The notes under the pieces were generated by a model. The model was not told the DNA's origin. It saw only the letters and a program-made list of their open reading frames with translations, and did no database searches. Shown in pieces: positions 45,298 to 53,755 of a DNA stretch of 64,000 nucleotides. The stretch spans positions 27,174 through 91,173 of the forward strand of contig CALHAH010000028.1 in NCBI GenBank assembly GCA_937934115.1, read 5' to 3'. This stretch comes from an uncultured Thermoanaerobaculum sp. (lineage in GTDB: Bacteria; Acidobacteriota; Thermoanaerobaculia; Thermoanaerobaculales; Thermoanaerobaculaceae). The number at the start of each line of letters is the position of its first letter. The stretch's first letter is position 1. Position numbers and translations under genes: made by a program.

Positions 45298-46341
45298 TTA
45301 TGACATCCTTTCCCAGGCGCCCAGGGCGCCACTGAAGGGCTGGAAGTTGACGATTCGTTCTTGGGGAATCCCCGCCACCGTGGCAATGGCTAGAGCCCAG
45401 CGGTCAAAGGCCAGATGGCGAGGGTGGTGGGCGTCGGAGCCCAGCACAAAATTGCACCCCATATCTAAGGCCAGTTTGGCTAGGGTAGGGTCCACATCTT
45501 GACGGCGTGGGAAGCCGTTAATCTCCACGAGAACACCCGCAGCAGCTGCAGTCGCAAACACTCTCTCCCAGTTAGCGCGAATGCCGGGGCGACGGGCAAA
45601 GAGCCGCCCCTTGGGGTGAGCCAAAGCAAAAACCCCCGGCTCCTCAAGGGCGCGCAGCAAGCGCGAGGTTTGATCGCGGGTGCTGGTGAGGCCGGTGTGG
45701 ACACCAGCCACCACCAGAAGCCCTTGCCGGTGGCCACGCGGCACATCCAACCGCCCGTCTTCCAGGATTTCCGCTTCCACCCCGCATACCAACTCCAGCT
45801 CCTCGCCGTGGCGCTCGTTCCACCGGGCTACCGCCCGCCTTTGCAGCTCTAGGGCACGGGAGTCCATGCCGTTTACACACGCCAGCCCTTGCGTGTGATC
45901 GGTAATCACCGCCCAAAAGTACCCACGGCGTCGCAAGGCATGGGCCATGGCTTCCAGGGAAGCGGAGCCGTCCGAGGCCCGGGTGTGAAAATGCACGGCG
46001 CCCCGTAGCTTTCGCGCCAGCTCTTCTACTGGCAGGGCTAGCACTTCCGCTGCCGAGAAAAACCCCTGGCGGCTCAGCCTTTGGCGGTGCCCGCTGTACG
46101 CCCCGGCAAAACGTGCAGCAGCGGCGGTTAAAGCGTCCTCACCGCGACAGCGGGCCAAAAGGCTTACCGTGGGCAAAACCTCAAAGGGGATGCCGGCGGG
46201 CAAATGGCGGGCAGTGGCCACCTCCTTTGGATCGTCAAAAACCGCATAGGCAGCCCGCAGAAACGCCAGCCGCACATCGCCTGGAGGGTAAGACTCGGCT
46301 AACTGGAACAAAGCTTCCGCCAATGCCCGGTTGGACACCAT
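45298..46341 (-). CDS. PHP-domain phosphoesterase related to the PolX C-terminal domain
   Basis: 347 residues. The PHP metal motifs are visible: HFHTRASDG, VITDHTQG, CGVEAEIL, ALAHPKGR and LGSDAHHP. Sequence style is that of the PHP half of bacterial DNA polymerase X, but the nucleotidyltransferase half is missing; the first 100 residues are helical (ALFQLAESYPPGD, RAAYAVFDDP) and may be a remnant of the PolX helix-hairpin-helix region. It could be a 3'-5' exonuclease or phosphatase. A TAATCT hexamer ends 6 nt before the ATG. Confidence 0.8.
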   Translation of the reverse strand: MVSNRALAEALFQLAESYPPGDVRLAFLRAAYAVFDDPKEVATARHLPAGIPFEVLPTVSLLARCRGEDALTAAAARFAGAYSGHRQRLSRQGFFSAAEVLALPVEELARKLRGAVHFHTRASDGSASLEAMAHALRRRGYFWAVITDHTQGLACVNGMDSRALELQRRAVARWNERHGEELELVCGVEAEILEDGRLDVPRGHRQGLLVVAGVHTGLTSTRDQTSRLLRALEEPGVFALAHPKGRLFARRPGIRANWERVFATAAAAGVLVEINGFPRRQDVDPTLAKLALDMGCNFVLGSDAHHPRHLAFDRWALAIATVAGIPQERIVNFQPFSGALGAWERMS

Positions 46342-46347
46342 AAAGCT

Positions 46348-46353
46348 AGATTA
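46348..46353 (-). promoter_or_regulatory. -10 hexamer TAATCT, leaderless-type, for the PHP gene
   Basis: On the minus strand TAATCT ends 6 nt before the ATG at 46341, with no ribosome site. Confidence 0.45.
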
Positions 46354-46412
46354 GCGCCTGCACCCTGTCCTCGCGTACCTTAAGTAGCTCGTTGGCTCTT
46401 CTTGAGATCACC

Positions 46413-46442
46413 TTGACGGAGGCAGCGCAACCTTGCTAGTCT
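46413..46442 (+). promoter_or_regulatory. tRNA cluster promoter TTGACG-18-TAGTCT
   Basis: -35 TTGACG (46413-46418), 18-bp spacer, -10 TAGTCT (46437-46442) preceded by TGC. A small GC hairpin CCCCC-GGCGTT-GGGGG (46449-46464) follows near the expected transcript start, before the first tRNA. Confidence 0.6.
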
Positions 46443-46495
46443 GAGCATCCCCCGGCGTTGGGGGAAGCTCTTTGGGAGCGGCAAAGCCACAAGAA

Positions 46496-46574
<79 letters not shown>

Positions 46575-46592
46575 CCCCCACTGGGGGCGTGG

Positions 46593-46669
46593 CTGCCTGT
46601 AGCTCAGCTGGATAGAGCAAGGGACTTCTAATCCCTGGGTCAGAGGTTCGAATCCTCTCAGGCAGGCCA
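46593..46669 (+). tRNA. tRNA-Arg (anticodon TCT)
   Basis: Acceptor CTGCCTG pairs with CAGGCAG. The anticodon arm AGGGA-CTTCTAA-TCCCT gives TCT, and the T arm is AGAGG-TTCGAAT-CCTCT. CCA is encoded. It reads AGA/AGG codons. Confidence 0.96.
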
Positions 46670-46676
46670 AACGCGT

Positions 46677-46753
46677 GGTGAGCGTAGCTCAGCTGGCAGA
46701 GCGCTGGACTGTGGCTCCAGTGGTCGAGGGTTCGAATCCCTTCGCTCACCCCA
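46677..46753 (+). tRNA. tRNA-His (anticodon GTG) with G-1
   Basis: An extra 5' G (46677) faces the discriminator C (46750), the histidine identity element. Acceptor GTGAGCG pairs with CGCTCAC, and the anticodon loop CTGTGGC gives GTG. CCA is encoded. Confidence 0.96.
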
Positions 46754-46759
46754 TTCCGT

Positions 46760-46837
46760 GCGCCCGTAGCTCAGCCCGGATAGAGCGTCAGACTCCGGAT
46801 CTGAAGGCCCCGCGTTCGAATCGCGGCGGGCGCACCA
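46760..46837 (+). tRNA. tRNA-Arg (anticodon CCG)
   Basis: Acceptor GCGCCCG pairs with CGGGCGC. The anticodon arm TCAGA-CTCCGGA-TCTGA gives CCG, and the T arm is CCGCG-TTCGAAT-CGCGG. CCA is encoded. Last of the cluster; it ends 6 bp from the convergent phosphodiesterase-like gene. Confidence 0.96.
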
Positions 46838-46843
46838 CTCTTT

Positions 46844-48445
46844 TCAAGGGCCAGGCCACGGATAGCCCGCCACCAGCCGAAGGGGAACCGAAGCTGCCCA
46901 ATTCTCATCCACAGCAGCCAACAACACCCGACCCGAAAGCCCTCTAGCCACCGGCAACTCCAAAAGGTACATGAGCGTGGGCATGACGTCTGCCGCCCTG
47001 GCTCCTCGCACCCGACTCCCCGCCGCCACGCCCGGGCCCAGGAGGAAGAAAAAACCGTCGGGGGAGTCCTTGGGCGAAACCGGCCATTTCCCGGTGAGGC
47101 CCACATTGGCCAAAAGCCGGTCCCAGGGGCGAGGGGGGGCCATCCCATAAGGTGAAACCACCAGCAGGTGCGTGTCTGCATCACCAAAAAGCGCCCAAAG
47201 GTCGGCCAGCTGGCCATCCAAAAACTGCGCTGCCAAGGCAAGCACCCCACCGGGGTCGTCTCCAGCCCAAAGGGGGCGTAAACGCGCAGGGAGGTCAAGA
47301 TGCACCACCAGCACCTGGGGCACTTTCTCACGAATCATCACCGCCGCCCCCAACCCCACCTCTGCGGTAAGAGCAAAAGCCTGGAGGGTGGGCAAGGCTT
47401 TCGGGGTGCCCTTGCTCACGGCCTCTTCAATGGCGGCTTGCCAACTGGGATCCAAAGGCGGAGCCTGCTCCCAGGGCACCGCCTCAGCTACCCCTCGCCA
47501 GGGGAAAGGCCAACCCACCACCGCAGAGTGCAGCCCCAGCCCCTCCAGGGCTTCCCACAGGGTTGGTTCCTTGGGAGGGGGGGGTGCTGCCCGCTGCCAC
47601 AAACGCCAAGGGAGCTGGTGGGGGGAAGGCCAAGGCCCCTTCAGCAAAAGGCTTACCGGGACATCGGCGAGAAATGGCAGGCGGTACGCCCGTCGCCCCA
47701 CCACCCCGTGGCGTATGGGGGAACACCCCGTGGCCCACGTGGCCAAGCTGGCCGCCCGGGAAAACGGTTGTACCGTTCGCAGGTGCCCCCAGCCCCCCCG
47801 CGACCACAACGACTGCAAAAAGGGCATCATGCCCCCATCCATGAGAGGGAGAAGCCACGGCACATCTGCCCCCTCCCACACCACCACCAGGGCCCGTCGG
47901 GGCTTACCCTGCAAATCCCAGGAAAGCTCCTGCAATGGTTGGGCCAGTTGGCGCTCATCGCCCGCCTGTTGCGCCCCCCACCACGGCCACCACACGCCGG
48001 CCCCCCACAGGGCCATCAACCCTGCCGTGATGAGCGAAGACCGTCGGCGCCGCGTGGCCGCCCATGCCGCTGCCCAGACAACCCCCAAAATCGCCACCAC
48101 GCCCAAGGCCTGGCGGTGGGCCGGCTGTAAGATTTCACGGGTGGCCTGTTGATTAAAAAATGCCACGCCCGCCACAAACACCCCAGCCACTGCCATAGCC
48201 ACCCAAAGGCGGGGCCACCGTGGCCGCCAACCGAAGAGGCCCGAAAGCAAGGTTGTGAGTTCCCAGGCCACAAAACCACTGAGGCCCAGCCAAACGGCAC
48301 TCCAGCTCCCCCAGGTGAGGGTGGCCAGGAAAGCCCTTTTCAGCGAAGGTGTGACCTGTGGCCAAAGCAAAAGCTGTAAGCAAGCACATCCCACACCTGA
48401 AAAGAAGCCGGCAATGAGCGCCAGGAGCAAACGACGGCGGTGCAT
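46844..48445 (-). CDS. Membrane protein with alkaline-phosphatase-superfamily domain, metal sites altered
   Basis: 533 residues from the ATG at 48445. Residues 1-190 hold about five membrane helices (LLLALIAGFFSGVGCACLQL, LWVAMAVAGVFVAGVAFF, VVAILGVVWAAAWAA). The rest follows the pattern of type I phosphodiesterases: LVVVWEGADVPWLLPLMDG, then SLATWATGCSPIRHGVVG, and a late VSPYGMAPP. Family enzymes have LDGAD and SDHG at the first and last of these; here they read WEGAD and SPYG, so conserved metal ligands are lost and catalysis is doubtful. It may bind a phosphorylated lipid or act structurally. Convergent with the tRNA cluster. Confidence 0.7.
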   Translation of the reverse strand: MHRRRLLLALIAGFFSGVGCACLQLLLWPQVTPSLKRAFLATLTWGSWSAVWLGLSGFVAWELTTLLSGLFGWRPRWPRLWVAMAVAGVFVAGVAFFNQQATREILQPAHRQALGVVAILGVVWAAAWAATRRRRSSLITAGLMALWGAGVWWPWWGAQQAGDERQLAQPLQELSWDLQGKPRRALVVVWEGADVPWLLPLMDGGMMPFLQSLWSRGGWGHLRTVQPFSRAASLATWATGCSPIRHGVVGRRAYRLPFLADVPVSLLLKGPWPSPHQLPWRLWQRAAPPPPKEPTLWEALEGLGLHSAVVGWPFPWRGVAEAVPWEQAPPLDPSWQAAIEEAVSKGTPKALPTLQAFALTAEVGLGAAVMIREKVPQVLVVHLDLPARLRPLWAGDDPGGVLALAAQFLDGQLADLWALFGDADTHLLVVSPYGMAPPRPWDRLLANVGLTGKWPVSPKDSPDGFFFLLGPGVAAGSRVRGARAADVMPTLMYLLELPVARGLSGRVLLAAVDENWAASVPLRLVAGYPWPGP

Positions 48446-48465
48446 GGCGTACCATGGTACCGCCT

Positions 48466-48494
48466 TTGGCAAGGGGTGAGCTTTCAGGGATAAT
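48466..48494 (+). promoter_or_regulatory. Promoter TTGGCA-17-GATAAT of the pyr operon
   Basis: -35 TTGGCA (48466-48471), exactly 17 bp, -10 GATAAT (48489-48494). The -10 ends 8 nt before the pyrK ATG at 48503, so the transcript should begin at or within a base or two of the start codon. Confidence 0.7.
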
Positions 48495-48502
48495 GCCGCG
48501 GC

Positions 48503-49294
48503 ATGGACGCACGGGTGGATCAGAAAGCCGTCCTCGTAGCTCGCAGCCAGCTTTCGCCCCGCTGCTTTGCCTTGGACTTGGTTTGCCCACGGCCACTGCC
48601 AGCGCAACCCGGGCAGTTCGTGATGGTGGGCGTCAGCGCCACCAGTGACCCGTTGCTACGCCGGCCGTTCTCGGTGGCTGGGGTGATGCCAACGGAAAAC
48701 GGCGCGCAGTTCCAGCTGCTGGTGAAAGAGGTGGGCAAGGTCACGGCGATGTTGCGCCACCTGCCCTTGGGAAGTGAGGTGGGGGTGTTGGGTCCTTTGG
48801 GGCGGGGGTTTAGCCTGGATTCCTGTGGGCCACACCCTGTGCTCGTAGCAGGTGGCATTGGCCTGCCGCCGGTGCTCTTTGCCGCCCGCCAGCTGCAAAA
48901 ACAGGGGGTGTCCTTTGACCTGTTTTACGGTGCCGCCTCCGAGCCCGAGCTTTTGCTGCGCTCGGAAATCCAAAAGGTGGTTTCAGGGGATGCGGTGTTT
49001 TGCACCGATGATGGTTCCTTTGGTGAAAGCGTCTTTGTCACCGACCTTTTGCGCAAGAGGTGGAAGTCCCGCTACAGCCACCTCCTCGCCTGCGGCCCTA
49101 ACCCCATGTTGCATGCGGTGGCGCGGCTTGCCAGGGAAAAAGGCGTTGCGGCAGAACTCTCCTTGGAAGAGCCCATGGCCTGTGGGGTTGGCGTGTGCTT
49201 GGGTTGCGTGGTGAAACTGGCCGACGGAACCTACGCGCCGTCTTGCCAAAAGGGGCCAGTGTTTCGCGCCAGCGAGCTGGCGGAGGGGTGGTGA
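48503..49294 (+). CDS. pyrK: Dihydroorotate dehydrogenase B, electron-transfer subunit
   Basis: 263 residues. An FAD and [2Fe-2S] protein that passes electrons from PyrD to NAD+. The FAD site RRPFSVAGV (RxYS-type), the NAD-binding LVAGGIGLPPVLF and the C-terminal cluster with four cysteines (ACGVGVCLGCV then PSCQKG) are clear. It begins at an ATG directly after a good promoter without a ribosome site, so it is likely leaderless. pyrD starts 2 bp after its stop; the two form the NAD-linked class 1B enzyme. Confidence 0.95.
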   Translation: MDARVDQKAVLVARSQLSPRCFALDLVCPRPLPAQPGQFVMVGVSATSDPLLRRPFSVAGVMPTENGAQFQLLVKEVGKVTAMLRHLPLGSEVGVLGPLGRGFSLDSCGPHPVLVAGGIGLPPVLFAARQLQKQGVSFDLFYGAASEPELLLRSEIQKVVSGDAVFCTDDGSFGESVFVTDLLRKRWKSRYSHLLACGPNPMLHAVARLAREKGVAAELSLEEPMACGVGVCLGCVVKLADGTYAPSCQKGPVFRASELAEGW

Positions 49295-49296
49295 GG

Positions 49297-50214
49297 ATGG
49301 TGCGTTTGGCCACAGAGGTGGGCTCCCTGCAGCTCAAAAACCCAATCTTGGCTGCTTCCGGGACCTTTGGCTACGGGTTGGACCTTTTGGACTTTTGTCC
49401 ACCCGAAGCCCTAGGGGCCGTGGTTACCAAGGGCCTCTCACCCAAGCCCAGAGCGGGCAACCCCACACCACGCATCGTGGAAACCCCGGCGGGGATGATC
49501 AACTCCATAGGGCTGCAAAACATCGGGGTGGAGGCTTTTTGCACCGATGTTCTGCCCACCCTTCGCCAGCGCAAGGCGTGTGTGGTGGTCAACGTTTTTG
49601 GGGAAACTGAGGAGGAGTACGCCACGGTCATCGAGCGTTTGCAAAGGGAAGAGGGGATTGCCGCCTACGAGCTCAACGTTTCCTGCCCTAACGTCCACAA
49701 AGGCGGCATGGAGTTTGGGCACGACCCGAAGCTTTTGCGTTCGTTGGTGGCGGCCTTGCGCCCCCTCACGCAACGCCCCCTCTGGGTCAAGCTTTCCCCC
49801 AATGCCCCAAGCCCTTTAGCCGTGGCTGAGGCGGCCGTAACCGCCGGTGCCGATGCCCTCACCTTGGTGAACACCTTCCGAGCCTTGAGCGTCAACGCTC
49901 GAACACGGAGGCCTTCTATTGCCACGGGTTTTGGAGGGCTTTCAGGCCCGGCAATTAAGCCCTTGGCCCTGCGGTTGGTGTGGGAGGTGCATCGCGCTAT
50001 ACCCCAGGCGCCCTTGGTGGGCATTGGTGGGATTATGAGCGGCACCGATGCCGTGGAATTTTTACTGGCGGGGGCTTCGGCGGTCCAGGTCGGCACCGCC
50101 ACGTTTCGCAACCCCAATGCGTGCCTGACCGTGCTGGCAGAGCTGGAAGCTTTTTGCCAGCAAGAAGGGGTCGAGGACGTGAGGGAACTGGTCGGAGGGC
50201 TTGTGTGGCCATGA
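49297..50214 (+). CDS. pyrD: Dihydroorotate dehydrogenase B, catalytic subunit
   Basis: 305 residues, class 1B length. It oxidises dihydroorotate to orotate with FMN. NPILAASGTFGYG, the active-site Cys130 in LNVSCPNVHKGG (class 1 enzymes use Cys, class 2 Ser) and the FMN-phosphate region VGIGGIMSGTDAVEFLLAGA are visible. GTGGTGAGG serves as ribosome site inside the end of pyrK. The stop overlaps the pyrF ATG (ATGA). Confidence 0.95.
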   Translation: MVRLATEVGSLQLKNPILAASGTFGYGLDLLDFCPPEALGAVVTKGLSPKPRAGNPTPRIVETPAGMINSIGLQNIGVEAFCTDVLPTLRQRKACVVVNVFGETEEEYATVIERLQREEGIAAYELNVSCPNVHKGGMEFGHDPKLLRSLVAALRPLTQRPLWVKLSPNAPSPLAVAEAAVTAGADALTLVNTFRALSVNARTRRPSIATGFGGLSGPAIKPLALRLVWEVHRAIPQAPLVGIGGIMSGTDAVEFLLAGASAVQVGTATFRNPNACLTVLAELEAFCQQEGVEDVRELVGGLVWP

Positions 50215-50936
50215 CGCGAGAGGAGGCGGCGAAGAGGCTGGTGGTGGCCCTGGACACCACCCACCGAGGGGAGGCGGAACGGCTGGTTCAGGTCCTCCGC
50301 GGCGTGGTGGGGGTTTTCAAGGTGGGTTTGGAGGCTTTCACCTCGCTGGGTCCCAGTTTCGTGCAGTGGCTTGTGGAACAGGGAGAAAAGGTCTTTTTGG
50401 ACCTCAAGCTGCACGATATCCCCCATACCGTGGAGCGCGCCGCGTACGCCTGTGCGCGCCTGGGCGTGGCCATGTTTAACGTTCATGCGGCAGGTGGGGG
50501 CGAAATGATGGCGGCGGCCCGGGTCGGGGCGGAGGCTGGCACCCCCCCGGGGCACGAAACACCGTTGGTTTTGGCGGTAACCGTGCTCACGAGCTTGGAT
50601 GAAAAAGCCCTGCAGGAGCTCCACCTCCCGGGCTCCGCTGGCCAGCGTGTTCGGCACTGGGCGCAGCTTGCCCAAAAGGCTGGACTTTCAGGGGTCGTGT
50701 GCTCTGCCCAAGAGCTGGCTTTTCTGCGGGTGGATTTCCCGCCGCCCTTCGTGCTCCTTACCCCCGGCATTCGGCCCGCAGGGAGCGCGGTGGGGGACCA
50801 ACGCCGCGTGGCAACCCCGGCGCACGCGGTGCGTCAAGGCGCTGACTTCTTGGTGGTGGGCAGACCCATTACCCAAGCCCCGGACCCACGGGCAGCAGCA
50901 GAAGCTGTGCTTGCGGAGATGGCCCAGGCGTGTTGA
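50211..50936 (+). CDS. pyrF: Orotidine 5'-phosphate decarboxylase
   Basis: 241 residues. The final UMP-forming step. The substrate loop VALDTTHRGEAERL, the catalytic tetrad DLKLHDIPHTV (Lys-Asp pattern D-x-K-x-x-D), VTVLTSLD and the phosphate site LTPGIRP with VVGRPITQAPDP are diagnostic. Translationally coupled to pyrD by ATGA. With pyrK and pyrD it covers the last steps except pyrE, which is not here. Confidence 0.95.
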   Translation: MTREEAAKRLVVALDTTHRGEAERLVQVLRGVVGVFKVGLEAFTSLGPSFVQWLVEQGEKVFLDLKLHDIPHTVERAAYACARLGVAMFNVHAAGGGEMMAAARVGAEAGTPPGHETPLVLAVTVLTSLDEKALQELHLPGSAGQRVRHWAQLAQKAGLSGVVCSAQELAFLRVDFPPPFVLLTPGIRPAGSAVGDQRRVATPAHAVRQGADFLVVGRPITQAPDPRAAAEAVLAEMAQAC

Positions 50937-51766
50937 GTACCTCCGGCCTCGCTGACCTCCACACCCACACCTTTCGTTGTGGGCATGCCCTCGGCCACGA
51001 AGAAGAGTACGTGGAAAAAGCCGTGGCCTTGGGGCTTGCGGCGGTGGCCATTACCGATCACATCCCTTTTTACTGGCTGCCACCGCAGGCGCACGACCCC
51101 ACCTTAGCCATGGCTTCAGAGGAGCTTCCCAGTTACGTGGAAAGCGTCCTGGCACTGAAAGAAAAGTACCGAGGTACCGTGGAGGTGCTTTTGGGGATCG
51201 AAGCTGACTACGTGGAAGGGCACGAGGAGAAACTGGCGGATCTTTTAGAGCGCTACCCGTTCGATGTGGTGCTAGGCTCGGTGCACTGGCTGGACGGGTT
51301 GTGGGTGGATGCGCCCTCATCGTTGCGCTTGTACCAGCAAGGTGCTGACCAGGTAGAGGCCATATGGGAGAAGTACTGGCAAAAACTGGAAAAGGCCATA
51401 CGCACTGGACTTTTTGACATCATGGCCCATTTGGACCTGCCCAAGAAGTTTGGCTTTTTCCCGGAAAAGCCCTTTACCGATTTGGAGTCCAGGGTTTTAG
51501 AGGCACTCGCCGTCACCGGCACCGCTGTGGAGGTTTCCACCGCTGGCCGTCGCAAGCCGGTGGGCGAAGACTACCCCTCCCCGGCTCTTTTGCACCGCCT
51601 GGTGGCAGCTGGTGTGCCATTCGTGCTTTCTTCCGACGCCCACGCCCCGGAAGAGGTGGGCTTCGGGTTTCAAGAGGCGGTGTCCCGACTCCTGGCTTTT
51701 GGGGTGCGCGAAACCCTTCTCTTCCGCCAAAGGCAACGGGCCGTGCTCCCGCTTCGGAGAGAGTAG
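50930..51766 (+). CDS. hisJ: PHP-family histidinol-phosphatase (HisJ/HisK type)
   Basis: 278 residues. PHP motifs [54 protein letters not shown] and [12 protein letters not shown] match histidinol-phosphate phosphatases of the HisJ type, which dephosphorylate histidinol phosphate with a trinuclear metal site. The GTG at 50930 (or TTG at 50933) overlaps the pyrF stop. No other his genes are nearby, so it may serve another phosphate ester; it appears to be co-transcribed with the pyr genes. Confidence 0.82.
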   Translation: MLSTSGLADLHTHTFRCGHALGHEEEYVEKAVALGLAAVAITDHIPFYWLPPQAHDPTLAMASEELPSYVESVLALKEKYRGTVEVLLGIEADYVEGHEEKLADLLERYPFDVVLGSVHWLDGLWVDAPSSLRLYQQGADQVEAIWEKYWQKLEKAIRTGLFDIMAHLDLPKKFGFFPEKPFTDLESRVLEALAVTGTAVEVSTAGRRKPVGEDYPSPALLHRLVAAGVPFVLSSDAHAPEEVGFGFQEAVSRLLAFGVRETLLFRQRQRAVLPLRRE

Positions 51767-51788
51767 AATCCCCGGGGGAGGGTGGAGC

Positions 51789-52733
51789 ATGAGGGCGAAC
51801 CACCAGGTACGGGTATTGATCTTGGGCTCGGGGCCGGCAGGCCTCACCGCCGCCATTTACACTGCTCGCGCGGAGTTGCAGCCGGTGGTTTTGGAAGGCA
51901 TGCAACCCGGTGGGCAGTTGACCATCACCACCGAGGTGGAAAACTTCCCCGGCTTCCCCGAGGGCATCCAAGGGCCGGAGCTTATGAACCGCATGCGGGA
52001 GCAAGCCCAGCGCTTTGGGGCAACCCTTTACTTTACGCAGGCGGAAAAAGTGGATCTCAGCCAACGCCCGTTTCGTGTCCTAAGCGCCGAGCATGGGGAG
52101 TTTTTGGCCCAAACCCTCATCGTTGCCACAGGTGCCTCTGCCAAGCTGTTGGGAATCCCTGCGGAAAAGGAGCTCATGGGCTACGGGGTTTCCGCCTGCG
52201 CCACCTGCGACGGGTTTTTCTTCAAAGACAAAGAGGTGGTGGTGGTGGGCGGCGGGGACACAGCCATGGAAGAGGCCTTGTACCTTACGCGTTTTTGCAC
52301 CAAGGTCACGGTGGTACACCGGCGCGACCAGCTGCGCGCTTCCAGGATCATGCAGGAAAGGGCCAAGGCCCACCCCAAGATTGCCTTTGTGTGGAACTCG
52401 GTAGTAGCCGACATCGTGGGCACGCAAGAAAAGGGCGTGGAAGCGGTCATCCTGGAAAACACCCGCACCGGTGAACGCACGGCCTACCCCACCCAGGGCG
52501 TCTTCTTAGCCATTGGCCATAAGCCCAACACCGAGCTCTTCGTTGGGCAGTTGGAGCTCGACGAGGCCGGCTACATTGTCACGCAACCGGGAACCACGAA
52601 AACCTCGCTTCCCGGGGTTTTTGCGTGCGGCGACGTGCAGGACCACGTGTACCGACAGGCGGTGACCGCCGCCGGTACGGGCTGCATGGCGGCTCTTGAG
52701 GCAGAGCGTTTCCTTGCTGCCGAGGGACTCTAG
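51789..52733 (+). CDS. trxB: Thioredoxin reductase
   Basis: 314 residues. FAD motif [11 protein letters not shown] at 12-22, the redox pair CATC at 137-140 followed by DG, the NADPH motif [12 protein letters not shown] and the C-terminal FAD block [10 protein letters not shown]. It reduces thioredoxin with NADPH in the cytosol. GGAGGGTGGAGC precedes the ATG, and a TAGAAT -10-like hexamer overlaps the hisJ stop, so it may have its own promoter. Confidence 0.95.
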   Translation: MRANHQVRVLILGSGPAGLTAAIYTARAELQPVVLEGMQPGGQLTITTEVENFPGFPEGIQGPELMNRMREQAQRFGATLYFTQAEKVDLSQRPFRVLSAEHGEFLAQTLIVATGASAKLLGIPAEKELMGYGVSACATCDGFFFKDKEVVVVGGGDTAMEEALYLTRFCTKVTVVHRRDQLRASRIMQERAKAHPKIAFVWNSVVADIVGTQEKGVEAVILENTRTGERTAYPTQGVFLAIGHKPNTELFVGQLELDEAGYIVTQPGTTKTSLPGVFACGDVQDHVYRQAVTAAGTGCMAALEAERFLAAEGL

Positions 52734-52798
52734 TTGGGAATGAAGCAGCCCGGGTTTGGGTTGCAAGAGAAGGAGCTGAAGCTCCGGGAGGGTCGTTG

Positions 52799-53125
52799 AT
52801 GGTGCAGTTGACGGAAAAAGCAGCGGAAAAGGTACGGTACTTCGCACAAAGCATGCCGGAAGCTCAGGGCAAGCCGTTGCGGATCTTCATTGAGGGTGGT
52901 GGCTGCTCGGGCTTCCAGTACGGGTTTACCTTTGACGAGCAACAAGAGGGCGACACGATTGTGGAAGCGCACGGCATCACCGTCGTCATTGATCCCCTAT
53001 CTGCGCAGTATTTGGCTGGCGCTACAGTGGATTTCGTAGAAGACTTCCGCGGTGCCGGCTTTGTGGTGGACAACCCCAACGCCGTGCGCTCCTGCGGCTG
53101 CGGGCACTCCTTTGCGGTGGAGTAA
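52799..53125 (+). CDS. erpA: A-type iron-sulfur cluster carrier (ErpA/IscA family)
   Basis: 108 residues with the three conserved cysteines: Cys36 in [11 protein letters not shown] and Cys99/Cys101 in SCGCGHSF. It carries [4Fe-4S] or [2Fe-2S] clusters to target enzymes. GGGAGGG lies before the ATG, and just upstream a GGAGC-TGAA-GCTCC hairpin (52772-52785) stands next to the ribosome site. It follows trxB by 65 bp and precedes def by 2 bp. ErpA versus IscA cannot be told apart here. Confidence 0.9.
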   Translation: MVQLTEKAAEKVRYFAQSMPEAQGKPLRIFIEGGGCSGFQYGFTFDEQQEGDTIVEAHGITVVIDPLSAQYLAGATVDFVEDFRGAGFVVDNPNAVRSCGCGHSFAVE

Positions 53126-53127
53126 AG

Positions 53128-53718
53128 GTGGCCATCGCCTCCCCCCCACCCTTACCTTCCCTTGCAAGCCTGGAGCTAACCGGTAACGCCGGCCGCATTC
53201 GGGAGGTGGTACGCCTTGGGCACCCGGTGCTGCGGGAGCGGGCGCAGGAGGTTCCGCCTGAGCGGTTCGGCACCCGCAAGTTGCGGGAGCTGGCTCTGGA
53301 CTTAGTGCGAACCATGCACGCGGCTTCCGGGGTAGGTCTCGCCGCTCCGCAAATTGCCGTACCGTGGAGGATCTTTGCCTATTACGTCCCAGCCGATTAT
53401 GGCGAGGGTGTCCCCCCGCGGGTCCTGGTCAACCCCGAGCTCACGCCTCTGGACGACCGCCAAGAGGAGGACTGGGAAGGCTGCCTTTCGCTCCCCGGGC
53501 TTCGTGGTTTAGTTCCCAGGTACCTGCGGGTGGGGGTGAAGGCCCAAAACCTGGAGGGCCAGGTGGTACAGTTCGAAGCCTCGGGCTTCCACGCCCGGGT
53601 CCTCCAGCACGAGTACGACCACCTGGATGGAGTTGTGTTCGTGGACCGCATGGTTTCTTTGGCATCCCTTTGCTTTGAGTCGGAGTGGGAACGCTTCGCC
53701 CAAAAGGACAAGGTGTAA
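53128..53718 (+). CDS. def: Peptide deformylase
   Basis: 196 residues. It removes the formyl group from new proteins. The three motifs are GVGLAAPQ (68-75), EGCLSLP (117-123) and QHEYDH (160-165), giving the Cys and two His metal ligands and the catalytic Glu. The GTG at 53128 lies 2 bp after the erpA stop; the first 25 residues (PPPLPSLASLELTG) are an unusual Pro-rich extension, so a later start is possible. The fmt gene is not adjacent. Confidence 0.93.
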   Translation: MAIASPPPLPSLASLELTGNAGRIREVVRLGHPVLRERAQEVPPERFGTRKLRELALDLVRTMHAASGVGLAAPQIAVPWRIFAYYVPADYGEGVPPRVLVNPELTPLDDRQEEDWEGCLSLPGLRGLVPRYLRVGVKAQNLEGQVVQFEASGFHARVLQHEYDHLDGVVFVDRMVSLASLCFESEWERFAQKDKV

Positions 53719-53739
53719 AAATTTCTTCACACAAAAGCG

Positions 53740-53745
53740 TACAAT
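53740..53745 (+). promoter_or_regulatory. -10 hexamer TACAAT before corA
   Basis: TACAAT ends 10 nt before the ATG at 53756. An in-frame ATG at 53744 overlaps the hexamer itself and would not be transcribed from this promoter, favouring 53756. Confidence 0.45.
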
Positions 53746-53755
53746 GACGGCGGGC

